DNA from: Amphiduros pacificus
Taxonomy: Eukaryota; Annelida; Polychaeta; Phyllodocida; Hesionidae
Length of the DNA stretch: 64,000 nucleotides
Assembly (NCBI GenBank): GCA_949316495.1
Contig: OX439002.1
Coordinates: 16,238,001 to 16,302,000 of the forward strand
Direction of reading: 5' to 3'
Position 1 is the first letter of the stretch. Each line of letters begins with the position of its first letter. The notes under the pieces are model-generated. The model was not told where the DNA came from. It ran no database searches and was given only the letters and a program-made list of their open reading frames with translations. A program made the translations under genes and the position numbers. This document shows, piece after piece, positions 48,380 through 62,000 of this stretch.

Positions 48380-49029
48380 AATATCATTCAAGTATGCCTT
48401 GAGTTGTCCCTTTGTATAACATGATTCCAAAAGCTCATCATATCTTTCTTCTTCTTACTATATGTGGACCCCATCCTGTATCTCCCATAGACAATAATGG
48501 TGTTTTCTGGTGTACACCTAAGACATATTTAAAAGCTGTTTGTTGATTTTTTCACAGAAATTGAAGTCATCATGTCCCTATATTCCGATCCAATAATCAA
48601 AATCAGGTTCAACTCTTGTATGATACAATTAACTTGTGTTGTTAAAGCCTATATTCTTAAAACTTCTGCATTTTGAGATTCCCCAGTGCTCTCCCAGCAG
48701 CCTCTGCTAGGTAATTGGCTGTGACCTTGAAACTCACGTAGTCATTCATGTATATCCCTTAGTACTTGTGTTTATCAACAACCCCTGTTGTTGTCACTGC
48801 CTATTTGAAATTTGCACTGTCCTTTTTCTGTTTTTCCTAAAAAATTTTATTCTTGTCTTATTAACATCAATCTTTTGTTTCTAGTTTCACTTAATTTATT
48901 CAAACAATTTAACATTTTTTGTATGACATTCTCATTTTCTCATATAACAATATCATCGGAAAATAACAAAATATATATTTATTCATCAAAACAAACAAAT
49001 TCTTCTCTTTGAGTATTTTAAATAAATGG

Positions 49030-49090
<61 letters not shown>

Positions 49091-49140
49091 AACAGAGATA
49101 GGCCATCCCATTGTCTTACACCATGTTCTGTGAGAAACCT
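48380..49140 (-). mobile_element. Degenerate LINE reverse-transcriptase fragment
   Basis: Minus-strand pieces resemble the palm-to-thumb region of the LINE at 40.0-41.8 kb: ILLY, then a YTRMTTYVSF-like stretch and HTRVEPDFDYWIGI, which corresponds to YESLVQPIIDYGACVWG there. The frame is broken many times, and an (AT)n tract lies inside it. Confidence 0.55.
49034..49086 (+). repeat. (AT)n microsatellite
   Basis: A pure AT run inside the LINE remnant. Confidence 0.95.
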
Positions 49141-49667
49141 GTACTGTAATTATTTATTGTAATATATAATATAGGAATATTGTACAAGGCCTTTATACAC
49201 TTGTGCTTTATGAATAAACAAAACTGTAAGAGAAAATATTCAGATTCCTTTTTAGTGCAAGGTACAATCTAATGTTGTCAGTCCCATTGCTTCCCACTAG
49301 AGCTTCGTGATGTCATTTCCATGACCACAGATTGGTATCTTATCAGGAATATATGGTAGTCAAGAACATAAAACTTTCTTAACACCAATATATCCCTAAT
49401 GAGATCTCAGTCAAGCTCAAAACCACCAGGAAAATTTCCCATGACCTGCATCATTTCGTGAATATGGAGGCATCATCTTGCTTTATTTTATTTCCAACAT
49501 CTAATACAGGAAAACATATATCGCAGTTATCGCATTCTTATGGCAGAATTTCTTCATCTCTGGCCATGGTTTCAATTTTTTAAAATCACAGTTCTAATTA
49601 ACAAATGGAATAACACAAAATGCTGCATAGACACAGTTCAATGGCACAACATAACATATAAATCACA

Positions 49668-51407
49668 TCAGCAAAGAGAGTACTTCTTGAGCATGTATTC
49701 CTCTTTTGCCATATCAAGAGCATATTCCCCAGTGTCAGGCTGGTAGACCATTTTCAATGAATACATATAGATGCCAATGATGAGAGTATCGTCCTTAATG
49801 GCTGTGGACGTCACCCAGAACACATCTCTCTCCACCTCGCTCTGGTAGTAGGAGCCAGATACCTGGTTCAGCTGCAAGAGCTGCACTATGGGATGACCCT
49901 GGCGGTCATATGCAAATACACTTCCATCTTTACTTCCGACCAGAATGTTGGAGTTGTGGTCCACTGTGATATCAGCCAGAGGAAACTGATCCTTGCATGA
50001 TCTGGGTTTGACAGGGTCCAGAATCGTGAGGAGATCACCATATTTGGAAAAAATCTCCACATGATCTCCATGCTGGACTACAATGTTATCATAACCATCC
50101 ACTTCCACCCTGGAATAGTCCTCGCTGGCTGGACTTAGGGTCAGGATGGGCATTCCTGCGTCATTGTGCACCAGCTCAAACTGTGCAGTAAACAGCGCCC
50201 ACACTGGGCTGAAGTCGGCATCCCGGCCCGTCAGCACGATATGGCCGTCACTCAGTACTGCAACACTGTACACCCAGCGAAGCGCCTCAATTTGATGGTG
50301 TTCACCTGCACCCTACAACATATTAATTATCTTTTAGCTGCAACAACTTTCTCAGAGTCACTTATGCAATGATAGTGGGTTTTTTTGTCTGGCTGTCAAA
50401 CTTGATCTACTCTGAAACTATTGGCTGAATTTTTATGTTATAAATTGGTAAGATACACTATTGTCAGGATAGGAATCCTGTATAATTTCCATGGGGCTCT
50501 ATTTTTTTTCAATATTTTTTTATTATTCAAAAGTAATGGAAAATAGTGACTGGTTCCTTACATTCATATACATCGATCTTTATTTGTTTGAAACTTCTGG
50601 TATAAGTAACATAATTTTAAAATATATTGACAGGAAATACTTTAAATGACCATTAAACAAGCAATGTACATCCATGAAAACCAACCCTCATGGACCTTTT
50701 TATGCTGTGAGGGTCCATACAGGACATGAGGAGAAATCTCTCGGCGGGATGCCAATTAATTGGTTTTGCCGAGTAAACTTATAGATGTAGGAGTGGGCAA
50801 GAAACTCAGTCAAGGAAATGCTCAAAAACCCCTTTTCAATTGCAATGACATCTCGAAATAAATCTTTTGCTTGGATTTTTGTTTTAAAAGTCTCTGTTTT
50901 TTAAAAGTATTTCTAAACAGATATTTCTCTTTGGATTAGTATCACCATCAAAAGCTTTAGTTTAGGACGTTCTTTGTTTTTATTTGCGTGTTTTGATACA
51001 GAGTTATGTTACCATTTTGGGTTTATTCCCACATGTTAAAATTTCTTTCTTATTCTCTCTCCTTAATCATTCTCAAGTGTTGGTGTAACTGACCTGCAGA
51101 TCGGGACTGATGACCCATATCCCTTTAAAGGAGCCTGTCCACTGAGTGGCCAGTAAGACATTGCGCTGGGGGTGGTAGGTCAGGCCCCACAGAGGACCCT
51201 CAATGCCCAGGTCTGTCTGAGACACCTCCGCAGCCTTCTGACCACTTTCCTCGTACAGAGCCAGCGAGTGGCAGTTGTAATTTGACTTCTTAAGCACCAC
51301 GCATCCGCCAGATGGCAGCATGCTGATTCTCAAGGGAACCTGATCCAATTGCACGCTCCATTCGTGTCTCGTGCTACTATGAGGCGTGCACCCCGCAAAT
51401 CTCTCTC
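49668..51407 (-). CDS. NHL-like beta-propeller protein, last two exons (partial)
   Basis: Exon 51407-51094 (314 bases, entered with two bases of a split codon) joins 50312-49668 (645 bases with stop) in phase 0, giving about 318 residues. The acceptors are TTGAATTGTAG and ATGTTGTAG and the donor is CAG then GTCAGT. The protein shows repeated strand patterns and blade-like units such as ADITVDHNSNILVGSKDGSV followed by FAYDRQG, and SVAVLSDGHIVLTG. These resemble the NHL repeats of TRIM2/3/71-type proteins, which bind RNA or protein. No RING or B-box is present here; if it has them, they lie in upstream exons that I could not locate between 51.4 and 56 kb. The codons are less AT-rich than the flanks, as expected for a live gene. 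The exact family is uncertain. Confidence 0.8.
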
Positions 51408-51453
51408 CTACAATTCAACAATGGAGGCTAAATGTTAAAAGAAAAAGGTAACC

Positions 51454-51592
<139 letters not shown>

Positions 51593-51639
51593 CATACATG
51601 AACAGATCAAATTACTTTAAATAAACACAAGCAAAAAGC

Positions 51640-52125
51640 ATGTATTCATATTGGCCTGAATGATGGAAATCATGTGTATGATTACATTTTTAAAAGGTTA
51701 TTGAATATGTACAAATGTATGTTAAACAGTACCAACCAAAAGGTGTCATTTCTAGCTTGTTGTGCAAAAAGTGATAGAAGATGTATAATGTCTAGAAATG
51801 TTGATTTTATATGTGAAAAGATATGTGCACCTAAGTCATTTGTACTAAATGGAGGATATAGCCATGTTTTTAAAAAAGAGGCAATTTTAGAAAATGAAAG
51901 AATAATAGCAATGATTATAGAACTTAATCATGGTGTCACTGGTTTCACAATTGAGGAGGTCAGGGATATACTAACTGACATATCTACTCTGTGATACTGA
52001 TAATGTGATAATGTTTGTGCATACATATATACTAAGATTTATTTGTTTTACAATGTCTTATTTTTAATGTGTACAGCAATTGATTTATTGTGTGTATGAA
52101 TAAAGATATTATATATATATTCCAT
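51640..52125 (+). mobile_element. 3' end fragment of a LINE
   Basis: A 106-codon frame (51674-51994) resembles the variable C-terminal tail of LINE ORF2 proteins (YKCMLNSTNQKVSFLACCA, then NVDFICEK). A short untranslated region and a TGAATAAAGATATTATATAT end follow. It is 5'-truncated and not clearly the same type as the other LINEs here. Confidence 0.45.
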
Positions 52126-53137
52126 CTTTGAATTGATGTGATATGCTTTTGAAATCTTTATAAGATATATCCTCTTCAAACATCTCGCCAATTGTAATCC
52201 ATGAAAACAGAATAGCGTATTCGTGTACTGTCCAACATGTAGCAATATCGTCTGATGTATATCATATGGCAGGATTCTCCATCAGACGCTATAGTGGTTC
52301 TCTGATATGACAATCTGGGTGGACCTCCAGTTCCAGAAACCGACGAATAGAACTGCTCTTTGGCCGGACCCAAGAGTATGAACTACAAGATGGCAATTTG
52401 CAGGGGGTACGTGTGTAAAGTAGGCTACGCTGGTGCATAACTTGGACGTAACATTAGTGAAAAACAGATCCATGTGTGATTATAATCACGTATATCACTC
52501 AAAAACCCACAAGTTGTGGCCTTTCATCAAATAAATTAAACGAGATACAAACACAAACCTTTCATCATGTTCTTCGCCTCAGCTTGATGCCACTTTAAAT
52601 GTCAGCCGGTGGTGCCAGTGTGTATGGTATGTATGTATATGCATCCAGGAACTAGGTTACAGTGATGTGCAGTACAACGCAATTATATGTGGCTTATTTA
52701 TATGCTATGCTGTGCATACAGTATTCTGACGATCACCTATCCATGGTCTGTTTAATAAATATGTCATCCTGGCCGTGCATGACACTTCTATCTATCACAA
52801 TTATCCCGAATCAAATAATCAGAGAATAACACGAACTTATGCTATTTCAACTGTTTTATTTCAATCTTTGTGTTTTTTTTATATCTTTATTCAAATGACA
52901 GTACCAAGCAATTGCATTTAATGTGAATAAATGATATGAACACTTTTTTTTGCTTTGATTTGCTAACATTTGGATACACTCTATCTGCAGTAGATAGCTA
53001 ATCATGCTAATATCGTCATATATTAATATATTATTTGTACGATTTATTACCATGTTCATTACAAATGATGGTCATGAAATAGCCATTTGGGTGATTGCAT
53101 GCAAATTGATCAATACAAAAAACGCACTGAGTCCCCC
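52126..53137. other. No gene recognised
   Basis: Short open frames on the minus strand at 52.18-52.47 kb could hold an upstream exon of the propeller gene, but no splice pattern joins them convincingly. Confidence 0.4.
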
Positions 53138-53702
53138 GGGGGGGGTACTCTCATAGTCAGCGTTACCGGGGAAGCTGGGCTAAATAGGGTCCTTTTCGCT
53201 GATATTTTCCCTAAAACAGGTTAAGATATTTCATCATTTCCCCTAAAACAGGGTACTATTTTTCAAATTTCTCCCTAAAACAGGGATCACAATCCCCCTT
53301 TCCAAATCTCCCCCTTCTGCATCATCCCTAAATGAGGGTATCAAAAATTCAGCTAGTCCTAAATCAGGGTACCAATAATGATAGAATATTTCCCTAAATC
53401 AGGCTCTGGGGTTTTCAGTTCCATCCGGGTTAAGATATTTTATCATTTTCCCTAAAACAGGGTACTGTTTTTCAAATTTCTCCCTAAAACAGGGATCACA
53501 ATCCCCCTTTCCAAATCTCCCCCTTCTGCATCATCCCTAAATGAGGGTATCAAAAATTCAGCTAGTCCTAAATCAGGGTACCAAATTTCAGCTAGTCCTA
53601 AATCAGGGTACCAATAATGATAGAATATTTCCCTAATTCAGGCTCTGGGGTTTTCAGTTCCATCCCAGCCTCCGCGGGTTAAAATCATGAGAGTACCCCC
53701 CC
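53138..53702. mobile_element. Inverted-repeat element with G-run/C-run ends, copy 3
   Basis: Two internal blocks, as in copy 1, and very similar to it throughout. The ends are a G-run plus GTACTCTCATAG and ATGAGAGTAC plus a C-run. Confidence 0.85.
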
Positions 53703-53899
53703 TAAACAACATATTGGAAAACATAATCTTTACCCAAATATCAAAACCAGAAATGAATAATCTAATCCTCCCTGAATATTCTATCTGTGGTCAGTTTCTT
53801 GTTATTAAAGAAAACATTTCATTAAAAATAATTGAAAATATTAGTAAATATTTCTTTCTTACCTGGCAGTCGCAGTCCTTGTTCTGCCCTATTTTGCTG

Positions 53900-55000
53900 G
53901 GTATCGCCACGAGATGGCTCTGGATTTCTTAATTAAAACTGCAAGTGAAATCAAAACATTGGCCCCATTTGACAACTTAAACATGGAGGGCACCACTAAA
54001 ATCACTTGTCAGCCAGCACAATACAAAACTTGCAACCAGATTGTAATTGGTTCTTGCAATATCCAAAGCATATCTGGCAAGGTTGTTAAGACAATGGACT
54101 ATACTTTGAAACCAATAGGTTGAACCATCCCATTGTTAAGACAAGACAATGGAGCTCCTTGAGGCATCCCTATTAATCAAAGGAAAAAAGTTCACCTTTG
54201 TAAACATCTACAGACCTAAACATCAGGCAAGAATAGGTACACCTATTTTATGTTCTATGATGAGTTCACGCAACTGGTGGCATACTATGGGTCCCTAAGT
54301 CATGAAGTTATCTTCCTGGGTGACTATAACTTTCATGTAAATAAGCCCACCAAACAAGATGTCATCAAATTCAATGACATCCTGTCCACTTTCGACATGA
54401 ACCAATGGGTACATGAACCAACCCACAAGTTGGGAAATACCCTTGATCTAATCATAACTTTCAAGGGAAACAAATATCTTAAGAGTCATCTGGTTGATGA
54501 ATATATATCTGATCATAAAATGATTAAGATATATTTGGGCATCTCACCCCCTAAAGCCAGAATGAATCAATCAAGTACAGCAACTTTAGGGGCTTGGATC
54601 TTAAATCCCTAAGAGATGACATAAAATCCCTTACTAGTGATAAATCATCATGGGAACACCTGTAGACCCCAACATGACATGGTGGATTAGTATGATAAGG
54701 AGCTTACATCACTTATGGATAAACATGCCATGGTTACCCAACATAAACCGGTACCCTGGATGAATGACCAATTAAAGCTGGAAAGGTCTCTTAAGAGGAG
54801 ACTTGAGAGGAAAAAGAACAAAACTGGACTTCACATTGATTAAAAATTATATGACATGCAAAGAAATAAAATATTAATATAATTCCATGCTAAAGTCATA
54901 TCAATCCAGCTATTTATCTGACCTAGTAGAGGAAAATAAACATAACCCTAAAAAGCTGTTTAGAGTCACTGATACAGTCATGCACAAGACTGTATCACAT
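53900..55000 (+). mobile_element. CR1/L2-like LINE, second copy, old and truncated
   Basis: Closely related to 20640-23598. It keeps IGSCNIQSI, FLGDYNFHVN and the part deleted there, including NTLDLIITFKGN and the SDHK catalytic region. It then follows into the linker (ERSLKRRLERKKNKTGL) and stops before the reverse transcriptase. A piece after SCNIQSI is deleted and several frames are broken. It starts about 200 bases after element copy 3. Confidence 0.8.
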
Positions 55001-56081
55001 TTTTGTTGATATTCTCCTCAAAACATCATACAAACAGCATAAATGATATAAAAGTCTATCAAGACCAACACTAACACCTCTGTGAACAAGGGAGTACATA
55101 CTCTACAAGGGGATACGTACACTACAAAACAGACTTCACATCTCATTTTATGGTTTTGGGGGCATGCTTTCAACCAATAATTATCTCACTAATACTCAAC
55201 AGTAGCTCAATATGACTGTATAATATGAATTAGTTGTCTTCTCTGGAACTACCAATTCACATGGGGTTACGTACTCTACGCATTTTTGTTGATATTCTCC
55301 TCAAAACATCATATGGCATAATATTCACATAACAATGATTTGACTATCTTAAATTATTTATTTGTTTATTCCTTCATATGATATTGTCAAATGAAGGTCT
55401 TTATTAATCCATTTGTGTTATTAATATTAGAAATGTAGACAGTCTTTTGTTATTGGGGTTTTAAACCAGAAATTCCGTAACAAAACACATATGTTTCTGA
55501 GATATCGTGGAATATGCAATTTGCAGTGATACCATACACCAGACAATCTAAAAAAAAACTAGAGAAATAATTAGTCAAAATATGACTTATTTGTGCAATG
55601 TAGCCTTTATATTAATTGTGAAATTTACCTTGACAGAAAGGTACAACACATAATGCACATTCGTAACACTTGATTTTTGATAAATTTAGGGTGTTAAAGT
55701 ATTCACTGTGTTGGAATTAATACACCGATTCGTGATTTCTTTTTTTTTAACAGGTATCATTCAGCTTGTGATCATAAGTTGAATCTTGAATGTTTGGTGA
55801 TGTCAAAAAATATTTCATTATATTGTAACACTGTCAAATGTACATTCAGACCTTGATTGTGACCAACCCGATAATATAACATTTGATGACCATGCGGAAA
55901 AGCAATTTGGTCTTGTTTTACCCTGACAAAAAAAGTCCAGGAGCCTCACATGCATGTTCCTCTGATCGTGATGGACTGTTCTCTTACAGTATGCTCCGAA
56001 GGCACATGCGAGTTAATACAACTTGCACCCGTGCACTCCGAACAGCGGGAATGGAGTGTGGGGTCCACGTCAAGTTCCAAC
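55001..56081. other. No gene recognised; 5' flank of the repeat-protein gene
   Basis: AT-rich until about 55.9 kb, then richer in GC approaching the start codon at 56082. An in-frame upstream ATG at 55950 gives an alternative, longer N-terminus without a better signal peptide. Confidence 0.45.
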
Positions 56082-59000
56082 ATGGCGACGATTATGAGCA
56101 ACTCGCGATTCGCATCGCAAATAATTGTGATATTATTGGTATTATCCAAACTAGGTAACACAGCACCTACAGGTATGGACCTTGTTTAGTTTTCATCATT
56201 ATTGGCCAGAAGAATCGGGAACATTGATTAAATTAGAAATTTGAATTGCTTTGGACCAAGTCGTATCGAGAAAAATGTTCCAGAATTAGTTCCAAATGTT
56301 CCAGAATTTGACGTTCTGATTGCATCAATGTGTATTGTAGTTATTATTTATTGATCTGGTCACTTGTTCACTCAAAGTTCAAATCTTGACAAATACCTGC
56401 ATTCAGCAAACTCAAACTTGCTGGCTCTTTTTGCGCATACCGTACGCCCGATAATTCTGGTTCCGGAATAGGGAGAACTGTTGGCATTTGTTTTGTTTTC
56501 GGGCCACCTGTCAGGGCATACTGTCACCTGACGGGGCATACTGTCACGTGATCGGGGAAGCTAAGTCACGTGATCGGGATCCCGATCCACCCGCCCAGAT
56601 TGGCATAGGGACGATAGGGCGGCCCGGCGGGACAATATTGGATGCGCACGCAACGGCCCTAAAACAAAACGAATGCCAATAGTTCTCCCTATTCCGGAAC
56701 CAGAATTATCGGGCGTACGGTATGCGCAAAACGTGCCAGGTCCAATATTGCCGCACTGGGCCACCCTATGTCAGCTATGATTTCTTTGCCAAGTTGGGCG
56801 GGCAGGTCGGGATCCTGATCATCAGATCATTTGACAGTTCGCCCTGTCAGGTAACAGTACGCCCAGTTGTGTTCCTGTTTTGGTGCAAAATGAGCCAAGC
56901 CCCAGTGAAGTCAGCCCCCAAGTGATGTCGGCCCGCTGTGCGTAGGTGTGACCATGGTGACTCGGCCCCAAGAGAAGCTGGCCCTGGTTACTCTCTTACT
57001 GTTGATTACAGCAGCTAAGCTGGAGAGGACCCATGTAGCTGCTGGCACTCACAGTCTGCCTCATCGGCAGAAACTGGTCGCTGACAATTGTTTCTCAGCA
57101 CAGTGAGTCGGTATCAGGACATTCAGGGCACCCAAACAAATACCAGTGAATTCGGCCCGCTGTGGGTAGGTGAACTCGGCCCCCAAGAGAAACCGGCCCC
57201 AGTCACTCTGTAACGGCCCAAAACTCATGAAATCTCCTTTGAGAAGGCTTTTTGAACTTAAGGGCATTAACTAACCCTTCAAAATGGCGACCTTGTGTTG
57301 CATATGCATATTTAAGCAGTGTTAAACTAACATTTTCTCTGACTTGTGCATGATATACACTTATTCAATGGAGGTGGACTACTGTTGACACATGGTAGAA
57401 TCGTTCTTTGTGTATCATAAGCCGAAGATATTATTTATATCGCTTTTAATTATCATTTAAAGCACTCGGTCGGCCACCGAGAGGTGCCGTAAATCACCGT
57501 CCACAGCTTGCCCTCGTGTGTAAGCCCAACCCCCCAAACATTGACTGAAGGTTTGGGTTCTAATTCCTCATCCCATATTCGAGTAAATATGGTAGTTATG
57601 TATTCCGAAACTCTGAGATTTTTTGTGAGTTGGATTTTGATACTGAGGGTCTTCATAGACCCCAAGGACCCTCCTGAGGAGGGAAACTGTAAGGTAGAAT
57701 GACCAGCTATAGGCTGAATACATCTTGTTTTCAGTCTCTGGAAATATGCATCAGCCACCAGTTTCTGGTGAAGCATGAGAGCGTGTGAGTGGTAGTACTT
57801 GGCTACTTGCAACTGTAAGCAATAGTACTAATTGGCTTTGGCCAATGTAAACAATAGTAACCTGTAAATTTATGTGTAAAGATTATATCTGCATGTGAAC
57901 ATCGTGACATATTGAAGTTTAACATTAAGAAGATGTGTTGCAATATGACATATAGAAGTTGCACTCTTCGCAGAGATCTGTCTCAGCCATAAGCTGCATG
58001 TGGCGGGTAAACAAGGGTAGCATTAACTTTTTTTTTTACCTCAAATGAGGCTCAGAGTAGGATTGCACTGTTTGGCATCATTCTGGACCTATTCAAAAGA
58101 CAATACTTTTCATAAGCATAATGCCATATTCTGATGATGTCATTTTACCCTTCAGTGCCTCTATGATGACACTCCACTTAAATATGATGCCAAGAAGGAA
58201 ATGTGCTTTCATGAGGGGGCTATGCATTAGGGTCTTGTTCAATAGATTTAACAGACACTCATTGAGATGTATCAATCCGAAAAGTTAATAGACATGAAAA
58301 ACAAATAAAATTGTTATCTAAATGCAAATTTTAAAAGTTTTTTTTTTGTGTGCAAAATTGGTTAGACTTGAGTAGATGTTGGGTACAAAGGACCTGTCCA
58401 GGAAATGGTTAATAAAAGGAAACTGGTTGGATGCAAGGAGACCCTGACTGACAGTACCAGCAAGGGACCTCAAGCTCAGCTATTGCTATCAGTGTTCATA
58501 TGGTTGGTCATGTTGCCAGGGTAATCAGTTGGTTATAGGTGGAATGATCACAACCCTGAGGCGACTCTCTCTGACAATTATAAAATGCAAATTGAACAAA
58601 TCTCAGTTGCCAAAAATGATTCCTAAGCATATAAGTGATAACCATCACTTCAAAATTGAGGTTCTTACGATATGCAAGTAATAGTTATAAAAACTTGATT
58701 AAAGAAACACACCATCATGATAAAATCCACTTTTTACCCTCAGCCCCTGATGTGCTGAGGGTATTGCAGTACTCCTGGTGTGGGTATGTATGTGTGTGTA
58801 TGTATGTATGTATGTATGTAGCGAACATCCTTGTCATCACGATAATTCAAGAACAAATGATGGCAGCTTTATGAGATTTGACACACATAAGCATCTGGTG
58901 AAGACCTCAATCTTTCTTTATGGAACATGACCACCTACTTTTCAAGGTCACAGGGACAATTATGTGAAATCCCGACCATTGTGATAACTCGAGAATAAAT

Positions 59001-62000
59001 GATGGCAGCTTTATGAGACTTGACACACATTAGCATCTGGTAAAGACCCCAAAAAAGTTTGATGAATGGTGACCTTCACCTACTTTTCAAGGTCACAGGG
59101 ACTATTATGTCAAATCCACGTCATTGCGATAATTCAAGAACAAATGATGGCAGCTTCATGAGAGTTGACACACATAAGCATTTGGTGAAGACCCCCAAGG
59201 GGGGTGCTTTCATGGTCAATATTGGGTACTTTCATAGTGAAGCTTGGCTAAGTAGGGTCCTTTTCGCTGATATTTTCCCTAAGACAGGTTACCGTAATTA
59301 CTCGTATATAAGACGACTTGAGTATAAGACGACCCCCAAAATTGAGGTTATTTTGCTTGAAAAGACCAATTTCCGAATATAAGACAAGTCGTTTTTTTTC
59401 TCGAGACATTGGCACTGCTACCATTCAAGTTTGGTGGCCAATTTAACAGTGAAACATAAATATTCTTATATAACAAAATCTTACCCGTGTATAAGCCCTT
59501 TATGGTCTTATACACGAGTATTTACGGTAAAAGGTAAATACGATGTTCATAATTTCGAAATAAGGAATATCGGACGTAGCAGATCAATTTTAATTGCGTT
59601 TTAAATGATAAATAAAGGTATTTATCCAATATTATCACAAATTATGCTTCGCAGGTCGAGAATTTCTCAAGATCGCCATTTTGAAAGGCGGGAGAGGCTC
59701 TTGTTTTTGGCACGAAAACAATCTTGCCCCACCACTGGCATTGAAATATTAATATATTGCGCAATAATGGATGGTTTTGTTCAGTTCTCAACCTGCAAAA
59801 CGTAATTTGTGATAATATTGGGTATATATCTTTATTTATCATTTGAAATGCAATTAAAATCGATCTGCAGTGTCCGATATTCGTTATTTTGAAAATATGA
59901 AAGTTCATAATGAAAACGCTTTGTTTTGGCGAGGACATGGAGAATATCTCGACCTGCGAAGCGTAAGTTATGATAGTATTGAGTAAATACCTTTATATAT
60001 CATTTAAAATGCAATTAAAATCGATCCACTATGTCCAATATTCTTTAATTCGAAAATATGAATGTTCGTAATGAAAACTTGTAGTGCCGTAATTTTTTGC
60101 CGTAAATCCTCGTCCACAGGTTGCTCTTGTGTATAAGACGACCCCCTAAACATTAACTAAGGATTTGTGTACAAAAACCTTGTCTTATACACGGTCATTT
60201 ACGGTAAGATATTTCATCATATTCCTTAAAATAGGATACTTCTTTTCAATTTGTTTACCTAAAACAGGGATCAAAAGCCCCTTTTCCTTATCTCGTAATT
60301 CAGAGCATGTATTGTCACCTTTTTATGCTGTGAGGGTCTATACAGGGACTGTAATGTTGTTCAGAATTGTACCATTTTTACACACATCTCAATCCTAAAG
60401 TTATTTTTTGAAGTCCAACCCACTAACTATCTTTGTCAGTTTTGCATGTTTCTTGATCAAAGGAACATAAATGTCACCTGCTGGGGCAATTAAGCTGTCT
60501 GCTGCCTCACCATGCTCATGTGTACACAAAACACTTGACAAGGGCACAGTATCTGTTTATACAATTATAATAATTAAATTGTACATTTCAATATTTTGTT
60601 TGGTATTAACAGACAATGGTTGATTGGTTTGCAAATCCAGGAAGTGGAAAAGACAACAACAAAAAATGATTTGTGGAAAATCGCTTCACCCAGATCATCT
60701 TAACTGAGCTTCTGAATACCAGATATCAGATATTTGTACAAAGTCTTTCTCCCTGAACTGGTGGTAAAGCATGCTTTTCATTACTGGTGGAGTGCTACTA
60801 CTATTAAATATACAATTACAAAATATGGTTAAAAGTATGAAAATGTGTACCTGACTTTATGTTAAGGTATCAATGTACAACTCCAAAAACAGGGTATCAT
60901 TTCCTTATTGCATCACCCCAAAGTTAGGGTATCATTTTAAATTTGCATCATCCCTGAATCAGGATATCAAAATTTAAGTCAGTCCTAAATCAGGGTACCA
61001 ATGGAGATAGAATATTTCCCAAAATCAGGGTCTGGGTTTTTCAATTCAAATCAGGGTCTGGGTTTTTCAATTCCAAGCCTCCACGGGTTAAAATTATGAA
61101 AGTACCCCACCCCCCCGGGTGAATACCCCCAGATGAGTTTGATGGACAGTGACCTTTGCCTGCTTTTCAAGGTCACGGGCCCATCATCTCAATAATTTTA
61201 GAGTAAGTGATGAAAGTTTCATGATACTGGACACACATAAGCTATCAAAGGAAGTGGATGTGCACTATTATGGTTTTTTTTACCCCTGCATCAATTTGCC
61301 TTGGTGCAGTGATGTTTTGTTCACAAATATTTATTGTGTGGAGCGAATGTTGTGCAGTAAGTTACCAGGGCTGAGGGTTGATGCATCTCTGATGCCTATG
61401 TTTCAAATTTCCTTTCGTTAGTACTGTGTTTCATTTGAATAATTTACAATGACTTCCAATTAAAATTAAAATCAAAGTCACAGTAATTCAAAAAGACTGA
61501 TCATATTTATCTGGATTGGAAAGGAGAGCACATTGTATAGACAAGATGGATTGAAAGGGCTGAAAATGTTCCAGTATTATTTTACATGATAATTTTGTTG
61601 AAACAATTTCTATTTGATTATAAGCATGGAATTCTTTCAATGTGTTGCGACCTTTTCACATATCAATATTTTATTTTTCAGGGGAAGTACAAGGCCCAGA
61701 AGGGAAAACTGATATCTCACCTTTAAAAACTAATGAAGTAGAAAGAGGAGATCGTGGATCACCAATCAAATTGGGAACTCCTGGTGTATCAACTGTTATC
61801 AAAGAAACAGTACCCAGTTCTCCAATTAATACCAATCCAACTGGTGAACATAATGTGAAAAATAATTCAACAGCCATATTAGCTACTAGATCTGTAGATC
61901 AGAGTCAAAATCAAAGTCAAAGACTAGTAACACAACTACCCCAGATAAAACAGGAAACCAATCAAAAGCAGGATTCCTCTCAACCAATAACAAACGACCA

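Noticed and set aside
55883-56161. Other frames over the first exon of the repeat-protein gene
   Set aside because: They overlap a signal-peptide exon with a good donor in a different frame and show no features of their own.
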